From Clostridium felsineum DSM 794 (GTDB lineage Bacteria > Bacillota > Clostridia > Clostridiales > Clostridiaceae): a stretch of DNA of 64,000 nt. Positions 26,374 to 36,088 of the stretch are shown in pieces. Below the pieces are notes generated by a model that saw only the letters and a program-made list of their open reading frames with translations, did no database searches and was not told the DNA's origin. Location of the stretch: positions 1,984,001-2,048,000 of the forward strand of contig NZ_CP096980.1 in NCBI RefSeq assembly GCF_002006355.2. Reading direction: 5' to 3'. Position 1 is the stretch's first letter. Each line of letters begins with the position of its first letter. Made by a program: the position numbers and the translations under genes.

Positions 26374-27978
26374 TTGACTATAGAAGAAAAAAGAGTACAA
26401 GAAATTAAAAATGGTGAAACATCACTTGGAATAGAATTTGGATCTACTCGAATTAAAGCTGTCTTAATTGCAAACGATTTCTCCATACTTGCTAGTGGAA
26501 GCTTTGAATGGGAGACTAGTTTAGAAAATGGAGTTTGGACATATTCTTTAGATGAAATTTGGAAAGGGTTACAATACAGTTATCAAAAGCTTTTTGCTGA
26601 GGTAAAAGAAAAATATGGAGTAGTACTTTCTACCATTGGTTCAATTGGTTTTTCAGCAATGATGCATGGATATATGGCTTTTGATAATAAAGGAGAACTT
26701 CTTGTTCCATTCAGAACTTGGCGTAATACAATGACTGAAGAAGCAGCTAAAAAGTTAACAGACTTATTTAAGTTTAATATTCCTGAAAGATGGAGTATAG
26801 CTCATTTATATCAAGCTATTCTTCGTGATGAACCCCATATTGAAAAACTTGATTTTTTAACTACTTTAGCTGGTTACATTCATTGGCAGCTAACAGGTGA
26901 AAAGGTTTTAGGTATTGGAGACGCTTCAGGTATGTTCCCAATTGATATGAATACACATAACTATGATAAAAATATGTTAGAAACTTTTAAGCATTTACCA
27001 GAAGTTGAAAAACATTCTTTAGATTTAGAAAAATTATTACCAAAGGTTTTATTAGCAGGAGAAAATGCTGGAGTGTTAACCTTAGAAGGAGCAAAGAAGC
27101 TTGATGTAAGTGGAAACCTTAAGCCAGGTATTCCGTTGTGTCCACCAGAAGGTGATGCGGGTACAGGTATGGTTGCTACAAATTCAGTGGCACCACGTAC
27201 AGGAAATGTTTCAGCAGGTACATCAATTTTTGCTATGGTTGTTCTTGAGAAACCTCTTAATAAGGTTCATCCAGAGATAGATATAGTAACAACCCCTTCG
27301 GGTGATTTGGTTGCAATGGCTCATGCAAATAATGGATGTTCAGATTTAGAGGCTTGGGTTAATATTTTTCAGCAGTTCACTGAAGCTATAAATGTAACTA
27401 TGAAGAAGGATCTTCTTTATATGGCATTATATACTCAAGCTTTTCAGGGTGACGCTGATTGTGGAGGAGTTTTGGCTTACAACTATTTTGCAGGTGAAAA
27501 TATTACAGGTGTTTCAGAAGGAAGACCTATGGTTGTAAGAAAAGCAAAAAGCAATTTTAATCTACCAAACTTTATGAGAGCACATTTATTTACTTCTTTA
27601 GGTGCATTAAAAATTGGTATGGATATTCTATTGAAAGATGAGGCTGTTAAGCTTGATAAATTACTTGGACATGGTGGATTATTTAAAACACCTATTGTTG
27701 GTCAAGCAGCAGTGGCAGGTGCAGTAAATGCTCCTGTATCAGTTATGGAAACTGCAGGTGAAGGTGGAGCTTGGGGAATTGCAATACTAGCTAATTACTT
27801 AAAGAATAACGAGGATAAAACTACTTTGGCAGAATTCTTATCAAAGCATGTTTTTGCAGGTTATGTAGCAGAAGAAGTACAACCTGATCCAAAGGATGTT
27901 AAAGGTTTTGAACAATTTATTGAAAGATATAAAAAAGGAATTCCTATACAACAAGCAGCAGTAGAACATTTAATTTAA
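26374..27978 (+). CDS. araK: L-ribulokinase, AraK-type FGGY kinase
   Basis: A 534-residue FGGY-family kinase with the N-terminal phosphate motif GIEFGSTRIKAVL, a central EGDAGTGMVATNSV and SAGTSIFAM, and a C-terminal GHGGLFKTP and ETAGEGGAWG. It does not look like classical AraB. In Clostridium a non-orthologous kinase, AraK, does this step, and the position between xfp and araE under paired AraR boxes supports that. The start is a TTG (26374) after GGGAAGGGG; no ATG lies in range. Reaction: L-ribulose plus ATP to L-ribulose-5-P. Confidence 0.85.
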   Translation: MTIEEKRVQEIKNGETSLGIEFGSTRIKAVLIANDFSILASGSFEWETSLENGVWTYSLDEIWKGLQYSYQKLFAEVKEKYGVVLSTIGSIGFSAMMHGYMAFDNKGELLVPFRTWRNTMTEEAAKKLTDLFKFNIPERWSIAHLYQAILRDEPHIEKLDFLTTLAGYIHWQLTGEKVLGIGDASGMFPIDMNTHNYDKNMLETFKHLPEVEKHSLDLEKLLPKVLLAGENAGVLTLEGAKKLDVSGNLKPGIPLCPPEGDAGTGMVATNSVAPRTGNVSAGTSIFAMVVLEKPLNKVHPEIDIVTTPSGDLVAMAHANNGCSDLEAWVNIFQQFTEAINVTMKKDLLYMALYTQAFQGDADCGGVLAYNYFAGENITGVSEGRPMVVRKAKSNFNLPNFMRAHLFTSLGALKIGMDILLKDEAVKLDKLLGHGGLFKTPIVGQAAVAGAVNAPVSVMETAGEGGAWGIAILANYLKNNEDKTTLAEFLSKHVFAGYVAEEVQPDPKDVKGFEQFIERYKKGIPIQQAAVEHLI

Positions 27979-28122
27979 GAGTAAAGCTTAGAAAATGATC
28001 AGAATTAAATCTTTATTACCTTAACAGATAGTCAAGATTTAATCTGATTGTTAAAAATATATATTAAATAATTGCTGAAAGGATTGATGTTATTAGAAGG
28101 TAAGATAAGAGTTTATCATTAA

Positions 28123-28136
28123 TGTAACCGTTTTAA
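28123..28136 (+). promoter_or_regulatory. CcpA cre-like site before araE
   Basis: TGTAACCGTTTTAA, one base from the CcpA operator pattern. No convincing AraR box is seen in this 220-bp gap, unlike the other ara promoters. Confidence 0.5.
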
Positions 28137-28197
28137 AACAATTGTGGTAGTCTAATTCAATAGTATTATTTAATTACAAATTGAGGAGGAATATAAA

Positions 28198-29565
28198 ATG
28201 AATAAAAAAATATCTCCAGCACTAATTTATTTCTTTGGAGCCTTCGGTGGATTCATGTTTGGATATGATATTGGAATAATTAATGGTGCTTTACCTGGAA
28301 TTAATGCAACGTGGCATGTAAGTTCTTGGTTAGAAGGATTTATCACTTCTGGATTGTTTGTTGGAGCTATGATAGGAGCGTCATTAATGGCGTCACTAGC
28401 CGATAGATTTGGTCGTCGTAGAATGATTATGTGGAGTGCTATAGTATTTGCGATTGGTGCATTAGGTTCGGCAGTTTCTACTAGTACTAATTTTTTAATC
28501 GGTGCTCGTGTTATTTTAGGAGTAGCTGTAGGTGGTGCTTCTGCTTTAGTTCCAATGTATATGGGTGAAATTAGCCCAGCTGAAACACGTGGAAAACTAT
28601 CTGGTTTAAATCAATTAATGATAACTGTTGGAATGCTTTTCTCATATGGTGTAAATTTTGCGTTTGCTGGTGCATTTGAAGGATGGCGTTGGATGCTTGG
28701 AGGAGCTATGGTTCCAGCTATGGTTCTTTTAATAGGAACATTCATACTTCCAGAATCACCAAGATTCTTAGCTAGAATAGGAAAAACAGAGTTAGCAAAA
28801 CAAGTACTTCAGACTTTACGTTCAAAAGAAGAAGCTGAAATTGAATATCAAGAGATTGTTAATTCAAAACATACTGAATCAGGTTCTTTTGGAGATTTAT
28901 TTGCAAAACAAGCACTACCAGCTGTAATTGCAGGCTGTGGTTTAACACTACTTCAACAAATTCAAGGTGCAAACACTATTTTCTACTATTCATCACAAAT
29001 TTTATCCAATGTTTTTGGATCATCAAATGGTGGAACTATTAGTACTGTTGGAATTGGTGTGGTTCTAGTATTGGCAACTATTGTAACTTTAATGGTTGTA
29101 GACAAATTCAAACGTCGTACATTATTTATGACTGGTTCTATTGGAATGGGTTTATCGCTTCTATTAGTTGGATTAATTTATCCATATTCTGAAGCTAAAC
29201 ATGCATGGGCAACTTGGTTAGTATTCTTCTTCATATGTCTATACGTTGTTTTCTATGCATACTCTTGGGCAGCTACTACATGGATTGTTGTTGGAGAATT
29301 ATTCCCAAGTAATGTTAGAGGACTTGCAACAGGTATTGCATCAGCAGTGAACTGGTTTGGTAACATTTTAGTTGCTTTATTCTTCCCAGTATTACTTGAA
29401 ACTGTAGGTTTATCTGTAATCTTCTTCGGTTTTGCTGCAATTTGTGTAATAGGCTTCTTATTTGCAAAGTATGTTCTTTATGAAACAAAAGGAAAATCTC
29501 TAGAAGAAATCGAGACATATTTGTACAATCGTTCTATTGGAAAAATTAGAGGATTAAATGAGTAG
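28198..29565 (+). CDS. araE: Arabinose:proton symporter (MFS sugar porter)
   Basis: A 455-residue, 12-helix sugar porter. Visible signatures are FMFGYDIGIINGALPGI near the N-terminus, DRFGRRRMI and the PESPRFLARIG block after helix six, and QIQGANTIFYYSSQI in helix seven. These group it with AraE/XylE/GalP proton symporters; the ara context makes L-arabinose the likely substrate. AGGAGGAA precedes the ATG. It is followed 50 bp later by the second araA. Confidence 0.9.
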   Translation: MNKKISPALIYFFGAFGGFMFGYDIGIINGALPGINATWHVSSWLEGFITSGLFVGAMIGASLMASLADRFGRRRMIMWSAIVFAIGALGSAVSTSTNFLIGARVILGVAVGGASALVPMYMGEISPAETRGKLSGLNQLMITVGMLFSYGVNFAFAGAFEGWRWMLGGAMVPAMVLLIGTFILPESPRFLARIGKTELAKQVLQTLRSKEEAEIEYQEIVNSKHTESGSFGDLFAKQALPAVIAGCGLTLLQQIQGANTIFYYSSQILSNVFGSSNGGTISTVGIGVVLVLATIVTLMVVDKFKRRTLFMTGSIGMGLSLLLVGLIYPYSEAKHAWATWLVFFFICLYVVFYAYSWAATTWIVVGELFPSNVRGLATGIASAVNWFGNILVALFFPVLLETVGLSVIFFGFAAICVIGFLFAKYVLYETKGKSLEEIETYLYNRSIGKIRGLNE

Positions 29566-29615
29566 TTTATAAATGTTTTTTAGAATAAATAAAAATAGAT
29601 AAGGGGAGATATATC

Positions 29616-31082
29616 ATGTTAGAAAATAAAAAAATGGAATTTTGGTTTGTAGTAGGAAGTCAACATCTATATGGTGAAGATGCTTTAAAAGAGGTAAGAA
29701 AAAATTCACAGACAATTGTAGATGAATTAAATAAAAGTGCTAAGCTTCCATATAAAATAATATTTAAAGATTTAGCAACTTCTGCTGATAAAATAAAAGA
29801 AATAATGAAGGAAGTTAACTATAGAGATGAGGTAGCAGGAGTTATAACTTGGATGCATACGTTTTCTCCAGCTAAAATGTGGATAGCAGGTACAAAGATA
29901 TTACAAAAACCTTTACTTCATTTTGCAACTCAATATAATGAAAATATTCCATGGAAAACAATAGATATGGATTATATGAATTTACATCAAAGTGCTCATG
30001 GTGATAGAGAGTATGGATTTATTAATGCAAGACTTAAAAAGCATAATAAAGTTGTTGTAGGATATTGGAAGGATAAAGAAGTTCAAAAACAAGTTTCAGA
30101 TTGGATGAAGGTTGCTGCAGGCTATATTGCAAGTGAAAGCATAAAAGTTGCACGTTTTGGTGATAACATGCGTAATGTTGCAGTTACAGAGGGAGATAAA
30201 GTAGAAGCTCAAATTCAATTTGGATGGACAGTAGATTACTTTGGTATAGGTGATTTAGTTGCTGAAATGGACAAAGTAAGCCAAGATGAAATAAATAAAA
30301 CTTATGAAGAGTTCAAAGATCTATATATTTTAGATCCAGGCGAAAATGATCCTGCTTTCTATGAGAAGCAAGTTAAAGAGCAAATTAAAATTGAAATAGG
30401 CTTAAGAAGCTTCTTAGAAAAAGGAAATTATAATGCATTTACAACAAACTTTGAAGATCTTTATGGAATGAAACAGTTACCTGGACTTGCAGTACAACGT
30501 TTAAATGCAGAAGGATATGGTTTTGCAGGTGAAGGAGACTGGAAAACTGCAGCTTTAGATAGATTATTAAAGGTTATGACTAATAACACTAAAACAGGTT
30601 TTATGGAAGATTACACATATGAACTTAGTCGTGGAAATGAGAAGGCATTAGGAGCTCATATGCTTGAAGTTGATCCAACCTTCGCTTCAGATAAGCCAAA
30701 AGTTGTTGTTAAACCACTAGGAATTGGAGATAAAGAAGATCCAGCGCGTTTAATATTCAATGGTTCAACAGGAAAAGGTGTAGCAGTTTCAATGCTTGAT
30801 TTAGGAACTCATTATCGTTTAATAATAAATGGACTTACAGCTGTAGAGCCTGATGAAGATATGCCAAATTTACCAGTTGCTAAAATGGTATGGAAACCAG
30901 AACCAAACTTCATTGAAGGAGTTAAAGCTTGGATTTATGCAGGCGGCGGACATCATACAGTTGTTACACTAGAATTAACAGTAGAACAAGTTTATGATTG
31001 GAGTCGTATGGTAGGCTTAGAAGCTGTAATAATAGATAAAGATACTAAATTAAGAGACATAATTAATATGGCAACAAAATAA
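29616..31082 (+). CDS. araA: L-arabinose isomerase, copy 2
   Basis: A second intact 488-residue isomerase with the same blocks as copy 1 (EFWFVVGSQHLYGE, NLHQSAHGDREYGF, GGGHHT) and the same length. Differences are scattered through the protein rather than clustered, so this is an old duplication or a transferred copy, not a recent repeat. AAGGGGAGA precedes the ATG. It may be read with araE. A hairpin (31108-31144) separates it from tal. Confidence 0.95.
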   Translation: MLENKKMEFWFVVGSQHLYGEDALKEVRKNSQTIVDELNKSAKLPYKIIFKDLATSADKIKEIMKEVNYRDEVAGVITWMHTFSPAKMWIAGTKILQKPLLHFATQYNENIPWKTIDMDYMNLHQSAHGDREYGFINARLKKHNKVVVGYWKDKEVQKQVSDWMKVAAGYIASESIKVARFGDNMRNVAVTEGDKVEAQIQFGWTVDYFGIGDLVAEMDKVSQDEINKTYEEFKDLYILDPGENDPAFYEKQVKEQIKIEIGLRSFLEKGNYNAFTTNFEDLYGMKQLPGLAVQRLNAEGYGFAGEGDWKTAALDRLLKVMTNNTKTGFMEDYTYELSRGNEKALGAHMLEVDPTFASDKPKVVVKPLGIGDKEDPARLIFNGSTGKGVAVSMLDLGTHYRLIINGLTAVEPDEDMPNLPVAKMVWKPEPNFIEGVKAWIYAGGGHHTVVTLELTVEQVYDWSRMVGLEAVIIDKDTKLRDIINMATK

Positions 31083-31107
31083 AAAACTGTAAATAAAGTT
31101 AAATGTA

Positions 31108-31144
31108 ATTAATGGAATCTAAACTTAGGTGTAGGGTTCCATTA
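31108..31144 (+). terminator. Hairpin between araA copy 2 and tal
   Basis: TTAATGGAA/TTCCATTAA with a 19-nt loop and no T-run. Weak or partial terminator. Confidence 0.45.
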
Positions 31145-31263
31145 ATACGCATTTAATTTCTAATTTTTATTATAAATTATAGTAATTAAGAGGGCTTTGT
31201 TTTGAATAAGTATTAAGAAGAGAGCTTATTTGAATAAAGCTTAAAATATAGGAGGCATTAACA

Positions 31264-31911
31264 ATGAAACTTTTTATAGATACAGCTAATGTAGAAGAGA
31301 TAAGAGAAGCAAATAACATGGGGATAATATGTGGAGTAACAACAAATCCTTCACTGGTAGCAAAAGAAGGAAGAGATTTTAATGAAGTTATAAAAGAAAT
31401 AACATCTATTGTGGATGGACCTATAAGTGGAGAAGTTATTTCACTTAAGGCTGAAGGAATGATAAAAGAAGGAAGAGAGATTGCAAAAATTCATAAAAAT
31501 ATGGTAGTAAAAATACCAATGACCGAAGAAGGCTTAAAGGCTGTAAAAGTATTATCAAGTGAGGGTATAAAAACTAATGTAACCCTTATTTTTTCAGCAG
31601 GTCAAGCTCTTTTAGCAGCTAGAGCAGGAGCTACCTTTGTTAGTCCTTTCTTAGGAAGACTTGATGACATAGGCGCTGATTCTATGGGATTAATAAAGTC
31701 AATTGTTAATATATTTTCAATTCATAACATAAAGACAGAAATAATAGCAGCTAGCATAAGAGGACCTAAACATGTAATTGATGCAGCTGAGGCAGGAGCA
31801 CATATAGGAACAATTCCATATAAGGTTTTAAAGCAATTAGTAAAGCATCCTTTGACTGATTCAGGAATAGAAAGATTTATGAAGGATTGGGAAGAAGCTT
31901 TTAATAAATAA
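31264..31911 (+). CDS. tal: Transaldolase (small FSA/TalC-type)
   Basis: A 215-residue class I aldolase of the short transaldolase group. MKLFIDTANVEEI opens the protein, GVTTNPSLV follows, the Schiff-base lysine is in VVKIPMT (about 86), and SPFLGRLDDIG lines the active site. It moves dihydroxyacetone units between sugar phosphates in the non-oxidative pentose phosphate pathway. It is 17 bp before the transketolase gene with AGGAGG before its ATG. Fructose-6-P aldolase activity cannot be excluded from sequence. Confidence 0.92.
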   Translation: MKLFIDTANVEEIREANNMGIICGVTTNPSLVAKEGRDFNEVIKEITSIVDGPISGEVISLKAEGMIKEGREIAKIHKNMVVKIPMTEEGLKAVKVLSSEGIKTNVTLIFSAGQALLAARAGATFVSPFLGRLDDIGADSMGLIKSIVNIFSIHNIKTEIIAASIRGPKHVIDAAEAGAHIGTIPYKVLKQLVKHPLTDSGIERFMKDWEEAFNK

Positions 31912-31928
31912 TAAAGGAGAATACTTAA

Positions 31929-33920
31929 ATGAATATAGATAATTTAGCTATAAATACCATAAGAATTCTTTCTGCAGAAGCTATACAAAAGGCAAAGTCT
32001 GGCCATCCAGGTTTACCTATGGGATGTGCACCAATGGCATATACACTTTGGAGTAGACATTTAAAACATAATCCTAATAATACAAAATGGAAGGATAGGG
32101 ATAGATTTGTACTTTCGGCAGGTCATGGTTCTATGCTTCTATATTCATTACTCAATATATTTGGATACAATGTAAGTATCGAAGAAATAAAAAGCTTTAG
32201 ACAATTTAAAAGTAAAACTCCAGGACATCCAGAGTATGAATGGACTGAGGGAGTTGAAACTACAACAGGACCTTTGGGACAAGGAATATGCAATGCTGTA
32301 GGAATGGCATTAGCAGAAACTTATCTATCTAATAAATTCAATAAGAAGAATTACAATGTTATAGATCACTATACCTATGCACTTGTGGGTGATGGTTGTC
32401 TTATGGAGGGAATATCAGGAGAAGCAAGTTCACTTGCAGGCACGCTACAGCTTGGGAAATTGATAGTTTTATATGATTCAAATAATATATCAATAGAGGG
32501 AAGCACAGATATAGCCTTTAGAGAAAATGTAGCTTTAAGATATGAGGCTTATGGCTGGCAGGTTCTTAAGGTAGAGGATGGAACAAACATAGAAAAGATA
32601 GACTTGGCAGTAAAGGAAGCTAAGACAGAAAAAAATAAACCTACCATAATAATAGTTAAAAATATTATAGGATATGGATGCCCATCAAAGCAAGGAAAAT
32701 CATCTGCTCATGGAGAGCCTTTAGGTGATGAAAATTTAAAGCTTACAAAAAAAGCATTGAATTGGAATTATGAGCCTTTTACTGTTCCAGAAGAGGTGAG
32801 AGCATATACTGAAGAGTTTAAAGAAAGAGCTCAAAAGGAAGAAGATAAATGGAATAGTATGTTCGAAGAGTACAAAAAGGAATATCCAGAGCTTTATAAG
32901 GAGTGGAAAGTTTGGTTTAGTGAAAAAACACCAACTGAACTTTTGAATAATGAGGATTTTTGGAAGTTTGATAAGGCTATGGCAACAAGACAATCTTCTG
33001 GAGTTATAATAAATAGACTAGGAAAGCTTATTCCAAACTTAATAGGAGGTTCTGCTGATCTATCGCCATCCAATAAGACTTACATGGAGGGCAGAGGAGA
33101 TTTTTCGGCTGAAAATAGAAGTGGAGCTAACATGCATTTTGGAGTTAGAGAGCATGCAATGGCAGCTATAGCAAACGGAATGTATTTGCACGGTGGACTT
33201 AAAGTTTTTGTAGGAACTTTCTTTGTGTTTAGCGATTATATGAAGGGAGCTATGAGACTTTCAGCTGTAATGAAACTTCCAATAACTTATGTTTTGACTC
33301 ATGACAGTATTGGTGTAGGGGAAGATGGACCAACTCATGAACCAATTGAACAATTAGCAGCCTTAAGAGCTATGCCTAACATGACTGTATTTAGACCAGC
33401 GGATTCAAATGAGACGGCAGCAGCTTGGTATAGTGCATTAAATTCTAAAACTGGTCCAACGGCTTTAGTTTTAACAAGACAAACTCTTCCTTTGTATAAG
33501 ACTTCAGGAAAAAATGCATTAAAGGGTGGCTACATTTTAAAGCATTCTAAAAATAAAGAAAATCCAGATGTAATACTTATGGCTTCCGGTTCAGAGGTTG
33601 AACTTATTTTAAAGGCAGCAAAAGAACTTGAGGATGAAAATATAGATGCAAGGGTTATTAGTATGCCTTCCTTTGAAGTGTTTGAGAAGCAAAGTGAAGA
33701 GTATAAGAAATCTATACTTCCAAGTAAGGTTAGAGCAAGAGTTGCAGTAGAAGCAGCATCAACTTTTGGTTGGCATAAATATGTTGGACTTGATGGTGAA
33801 GTAATTGGTATGGAAAGCTTTGGTGCATCAGGAAAAGCAGAGATTTTATTTAAGGAATTTGGTTTTACTATAGAAAATGTAGTTGGAAAAGTTAAAAAAG
33901 TTTTGGAAAGTTTAAAATAA
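31929..33920 (+). CDS. tkt: Transketolase
   Basis: A 663-residue thiamine-diphosphate enzyme transferring two-carbon units between xylulose-5-P, ribose-5-P and erythrose-4-P. The N-terminal KAKSGHPGLPMGCAPMAY, TGPLGQGICNAVGMA and GDGCLMEGI (TPP/Mg site) and the central GVREHAMAAIANGM and DGPTHEPIEQLAALR are intact. Length is standard. It follows tal and precedes galM by 15 bp, giving a tal-tkt-galM operon that channels pentose carbon. Confidence 0.97.
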   Translation: MNIDNLAINTIRILSAEAIQKAKSGHPGLPMGCAPMAYTLWSRHLKHNPNNTKWKDRDRFVLSAGHGSMLLYSLLNIFGYNVSIEEIKSFRQFKSKTPGHPEYEWTEGVETTTGPLGQGICNAVGMALAETYLSNKFNKKNYNVIDHYTYALVGDGCLMEGISGEASSLAGTLQLGKLIVLYDSNNISIEGSTDIAFRENVALRYEAYGWQVLKVEDGTNIEKIDLAVKEAKTEKNKPTIIIVKNIIGYGCPSKQGKSSAHGEPLGDENLKLTKKALNWNYEPFTVPEEVRAYTEEFKERAQKEEDKWNSMFEEYKKEYPELYKEWKVWFSEKTPTELLNNEDFWKFDKAMATRQSSGVIINRLGKLIPNLIGGSADLSPSNKTYMEGRGDFSAENRSGANMHFGVREHAMAAIANGMYLHGGLKVFVGTFFVFSDYMKGAMRLSAVMKLPITYVLTHDSIGVGEDGPTHEPIEQLAALRAMPNMTVFRPADSNETAAAWYSALNSKTGPTALVLTRQTLPLYKTSGKNALKGGYILKHSKNKENPDVILMASGSEVELILKAAKELEDENIDARVISMPSFEVFEKQSEEYKKSILPSKVRARVAVEAASTFGWHKYVGLDGEVIGMESFGASGKAEILFKEFGFTIENVVGKVKKVLESLK

Positions 33921-33935
33921 AAGGTGGTAGTAAAT

Positions 33936-34964
33936 ATGATTGAAAAGAGTGTTTATGGAAACCTAGAAGGAAAAGAAATTTATAAGTATACTATAAGTAA
34001 TAAAAATGGCATGAAGTTCTCCTGTATTTCTCATGGTGCGACTTTAACAGAAATATTGGCTTTGGATAAAAACAAAAAGCCAGTAAATGTTTTAGTTAAG
34101 CTTGATGATTTAGATTCCTATGTTAAAGACACAAAAATGTTTTCAGGTGCAGCAATTGGAAGAGTAGCAGGACGTATTGATAATGGACAATTTGAAATAA
34201 AGAACAAGAAATATGCACTTGAAGCTAATGAAGGAAAAAATGTTCTTCATGGGGGTAAATACGGTTTTAACTCATATATATGGGAAAGTAAAGTTTCTGA
34301 AGAGAAAAACAGTGTGACTTTTTATAAAACAATTAATGAAGGAAAAGGTGGATTTTCAGGAGAACTTAAGGCTGAAATAACATATTCTTTAAATGATAAC
34401 AATGATTTGAATATTTATTTTAGTGGATTATCAGATGAAGATACTCTCTTTAATCCAACAGTGCATTCCTATTTTAATTTAAGTGGAAATTTAGATAATT
34501 TACTTAAAAACCATAGGCTTAAAATTAATGCAGATTATGTTGCAGAAACTAGACAAGATAATGTACCAACAGGAAAACTTAAAAAAGTTAAGGCAACAGA
34601 ATTTGATTTTTTAGAAGCTAGAGATTTAATGGATTCCATAGATAAGGTTAAGAAAGAATATAATTTAGAAGGAATAGATCATCCTTTTAAACTTAAGTCT
34701 GAAAAAGCAGCAACTTTAAGTAGTGTTGATACAGGAATAGAGCTTTCTATAGAATCAGATCGTAATGCGTTGATTCTATATACTTTGAATTTTCCATGCG
34801 AAGATCTTAAGCTAAATGGTAAGAATATACCTAAATACGGTGCAGTAGCACTAGAACCACAAACTCTCCCAGATGCAATTAATCATAGTAATTTTGGTGA
34901 TATATTGCTTCTTAAGGATGAAAGAAAAACTTATAATATAAAATATCATTTTTCAGTAATTTAA
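33936..34964 (+). CDS. galM: Aldose 1-epimerase (mutarotase)
   Basis: A 342-residue mutarotase with AAIGRVAGRIDNGQF, NVLHGGKYGFNSYIWE and FNPTVHSYFNLSG, the last two carrying the histidines of the active site; ALEPQTLPDAIN supplies the C-terminal Glu. It interconverts alpha and beta forms of sugars, here probably arabinose or other pentoses. The ATG at 33936 is chosen after AAAGGTGG; an upstream GTG is less likely. Last gene of the tal-tkt-galM unit. Confidence 0.92.
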   Translation: MIEKSVYGNLEGKEIYKYTISNKNGMKFSCISHGATLTEILALDKNKKPVNVLVKLDDLDSYVKDTKMFSGAAIGRVAGRIDNGQFEIKNKKYALEANEGKNVLHGGKYGFNSYIWESKVSEEKNSVTFYKTINEGKGGFSGELKAEITYSLNDNNDLNIYFSGLSDEDTLFNPTVHSYFNLSGNLDNLLKNHRLKINADYVAETRQDNVPTGKLKKVKATEFDFLEARDLMDSIDKVKKEYNLEGIDHPFKLKSEKAATLSSVDTGIELSIESDRNALILYTLNFPCEDLKLNGKNIPKYGAVALEPQTLPDAINHSNFGDILLLKDERKTYNIKYHFSVI

Positions 34965-35016
34965 AAAACAGCTTTTCATTATATGTTATTAAAGTATAGT
35001 GAAAAGCTGTTTTTAC
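34962..35016 (+). terminator. Strong terminator after galM
   Basis: A stem of about 19 bp (AAACAGCTTTTCA with TGAAAAGCTGTTT plus ATTATA/TATAGT pairing) and a T-run. It ends the arabinose region. Confidence 0.9.
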
Positions 35017-35117
35017 GTATTTATAGTTATAACTTCCTATTTAGTAAAATAGTGATATAATAAAAAAGGACTAATACTAGAATACAATTTATGACAATTA
35101 GAAGGAAGGATATAAGG

Positions 35118-36026
35118 ATGGATAATAAAAAATTAGCTTATTTGTTTTTAGTTATTACTACTAGTGCATGGGGAAGCTTATATGTAGTAAGTAAATTTGT
35201 GCTAAACACTATGCCGCCAATTACGGTTTTATTTTTTAGGTATGTTATAGCTGCCATAGTACTTTTTATAATACTTAAAAGAAGGAAAAAAGATAAAATT
35301 GCAAAGGAAGATTACAAGTATATTTTTTGTATTGGTTTTATAGGATATTTTGTTTCTATTGCAGCTCAAATGATAGGAACAAAGCTTGCTAATGCATCTA
35401 CTGCTTCAATTATAAATGCAATGAATCCTGTATTTATAATTATGTTCGCAGTGCCAATACTAAAGGAAAAGGTTACAATTAATAAGGTTATTGCAGTAGC
35501 AGCATCAATTGTAGGTGCATATATAATTGTTGGAGGAGGAAAAGGTGGAGCATTACTTGGAATTTTATTTTCAGTTATATCAGTAATTATGTGGTCTTTA
35601 ATGTCAGTACTTGTACGTAGAGTAACACAGAAATATGATGCGGTAACAATTACTACCTATGCTATTATAATTGCAATGATATTCTCACTGCCAGCATCAA
35701 TAGTTGAACTTAGTACTACTAAGCATATTGCTTTTACAGCTATTAATATAGTATGTCTTTTTTATATGGGAATCATTTGTACAGCTATTCCTCATTTATT
35801 ATGGAATAAAAGTCTTTCAATGATTGAAGCGGGAAAGTGCTCTCTTTTTTATCCTTTGCAGCCAGTTGTAGCTGCATTTTTAGGCTTTGTTTTCTTAGAT
35901 GAGATTATAAATAGAAGATTTATAATTGGATCAGTATTAATTATAAGTGGCATTTTATTTAGTATTTTCTCTGATAACAAGAATTTAAAAAGAAATAATA
36001 ACAAAGAGGTTAAAAAAGTCTCATAA
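35118..36026 (+). CDS. EamA/DMT-family permease
   Basis: A 302-residue membrane protein with about ten helices in two EamA halves. TTSAWGSLYVVSKFVL opens the first and a second copy begins near residue 150. Such proteins export amino acids, nucleosides or other small metabolites; the substrate is unknown. I use the ATG at 35118, which follows GGAAGGA, rather than an ATG 27 bases earlier. A single-gene unit between two terminators. Confidence 0.88.
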   Translation: MDNKKLAYLFLVITTSAWGSLYVVSKFVLNTMPPITVLFFRYVIAAIVLFIILKRRKKDKIAKEDYKYIFCIGFIGYFVSIAAQMIGTKLANASTASIINAMNPVFIIMFAVPILKEKVTINKVIAVAASIVGAYIIVGGGKGGALLGILFSVISVIMWSLMSVLVRRVTQKYDAVTITTYAIIIAMIFSLPASIVELSTTKHIAFTAINIVCLFYMGIICTAIPHLLWNKSLSMIEAGKCSLFYPLQPVVAAFLGFVFLDEIINRRFIIGSVLIISGILFSIFSDNKNLKRNNNKEVKKVS

Positions 36027-36032
36027 TATGTC

Positions 36033-36075
36033 AAAAAGAAAGCACTATTTTTAAATTGTAGTACTTTCTTTTTTA
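36033..36075. terminator. Bidirectional terminator between convergent genes
   Basis: AAAAAGAAAGCACTA pairs with TAGTACTTTCTTTTT with one mismatch, with A/T runs on both sides, between the permease and the sugar-binding protein gene. Confidence 0.8.
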
Positions 36076-36088
36076 TAAAAACTAAATT

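Noticed and set aside
26374..27978. Xylulokinase
   Set aside because: General FGGY motifs would allow it, but paired AraR boxes and the position among ara genes favour ribulokinase. No xylose isomerase is present.
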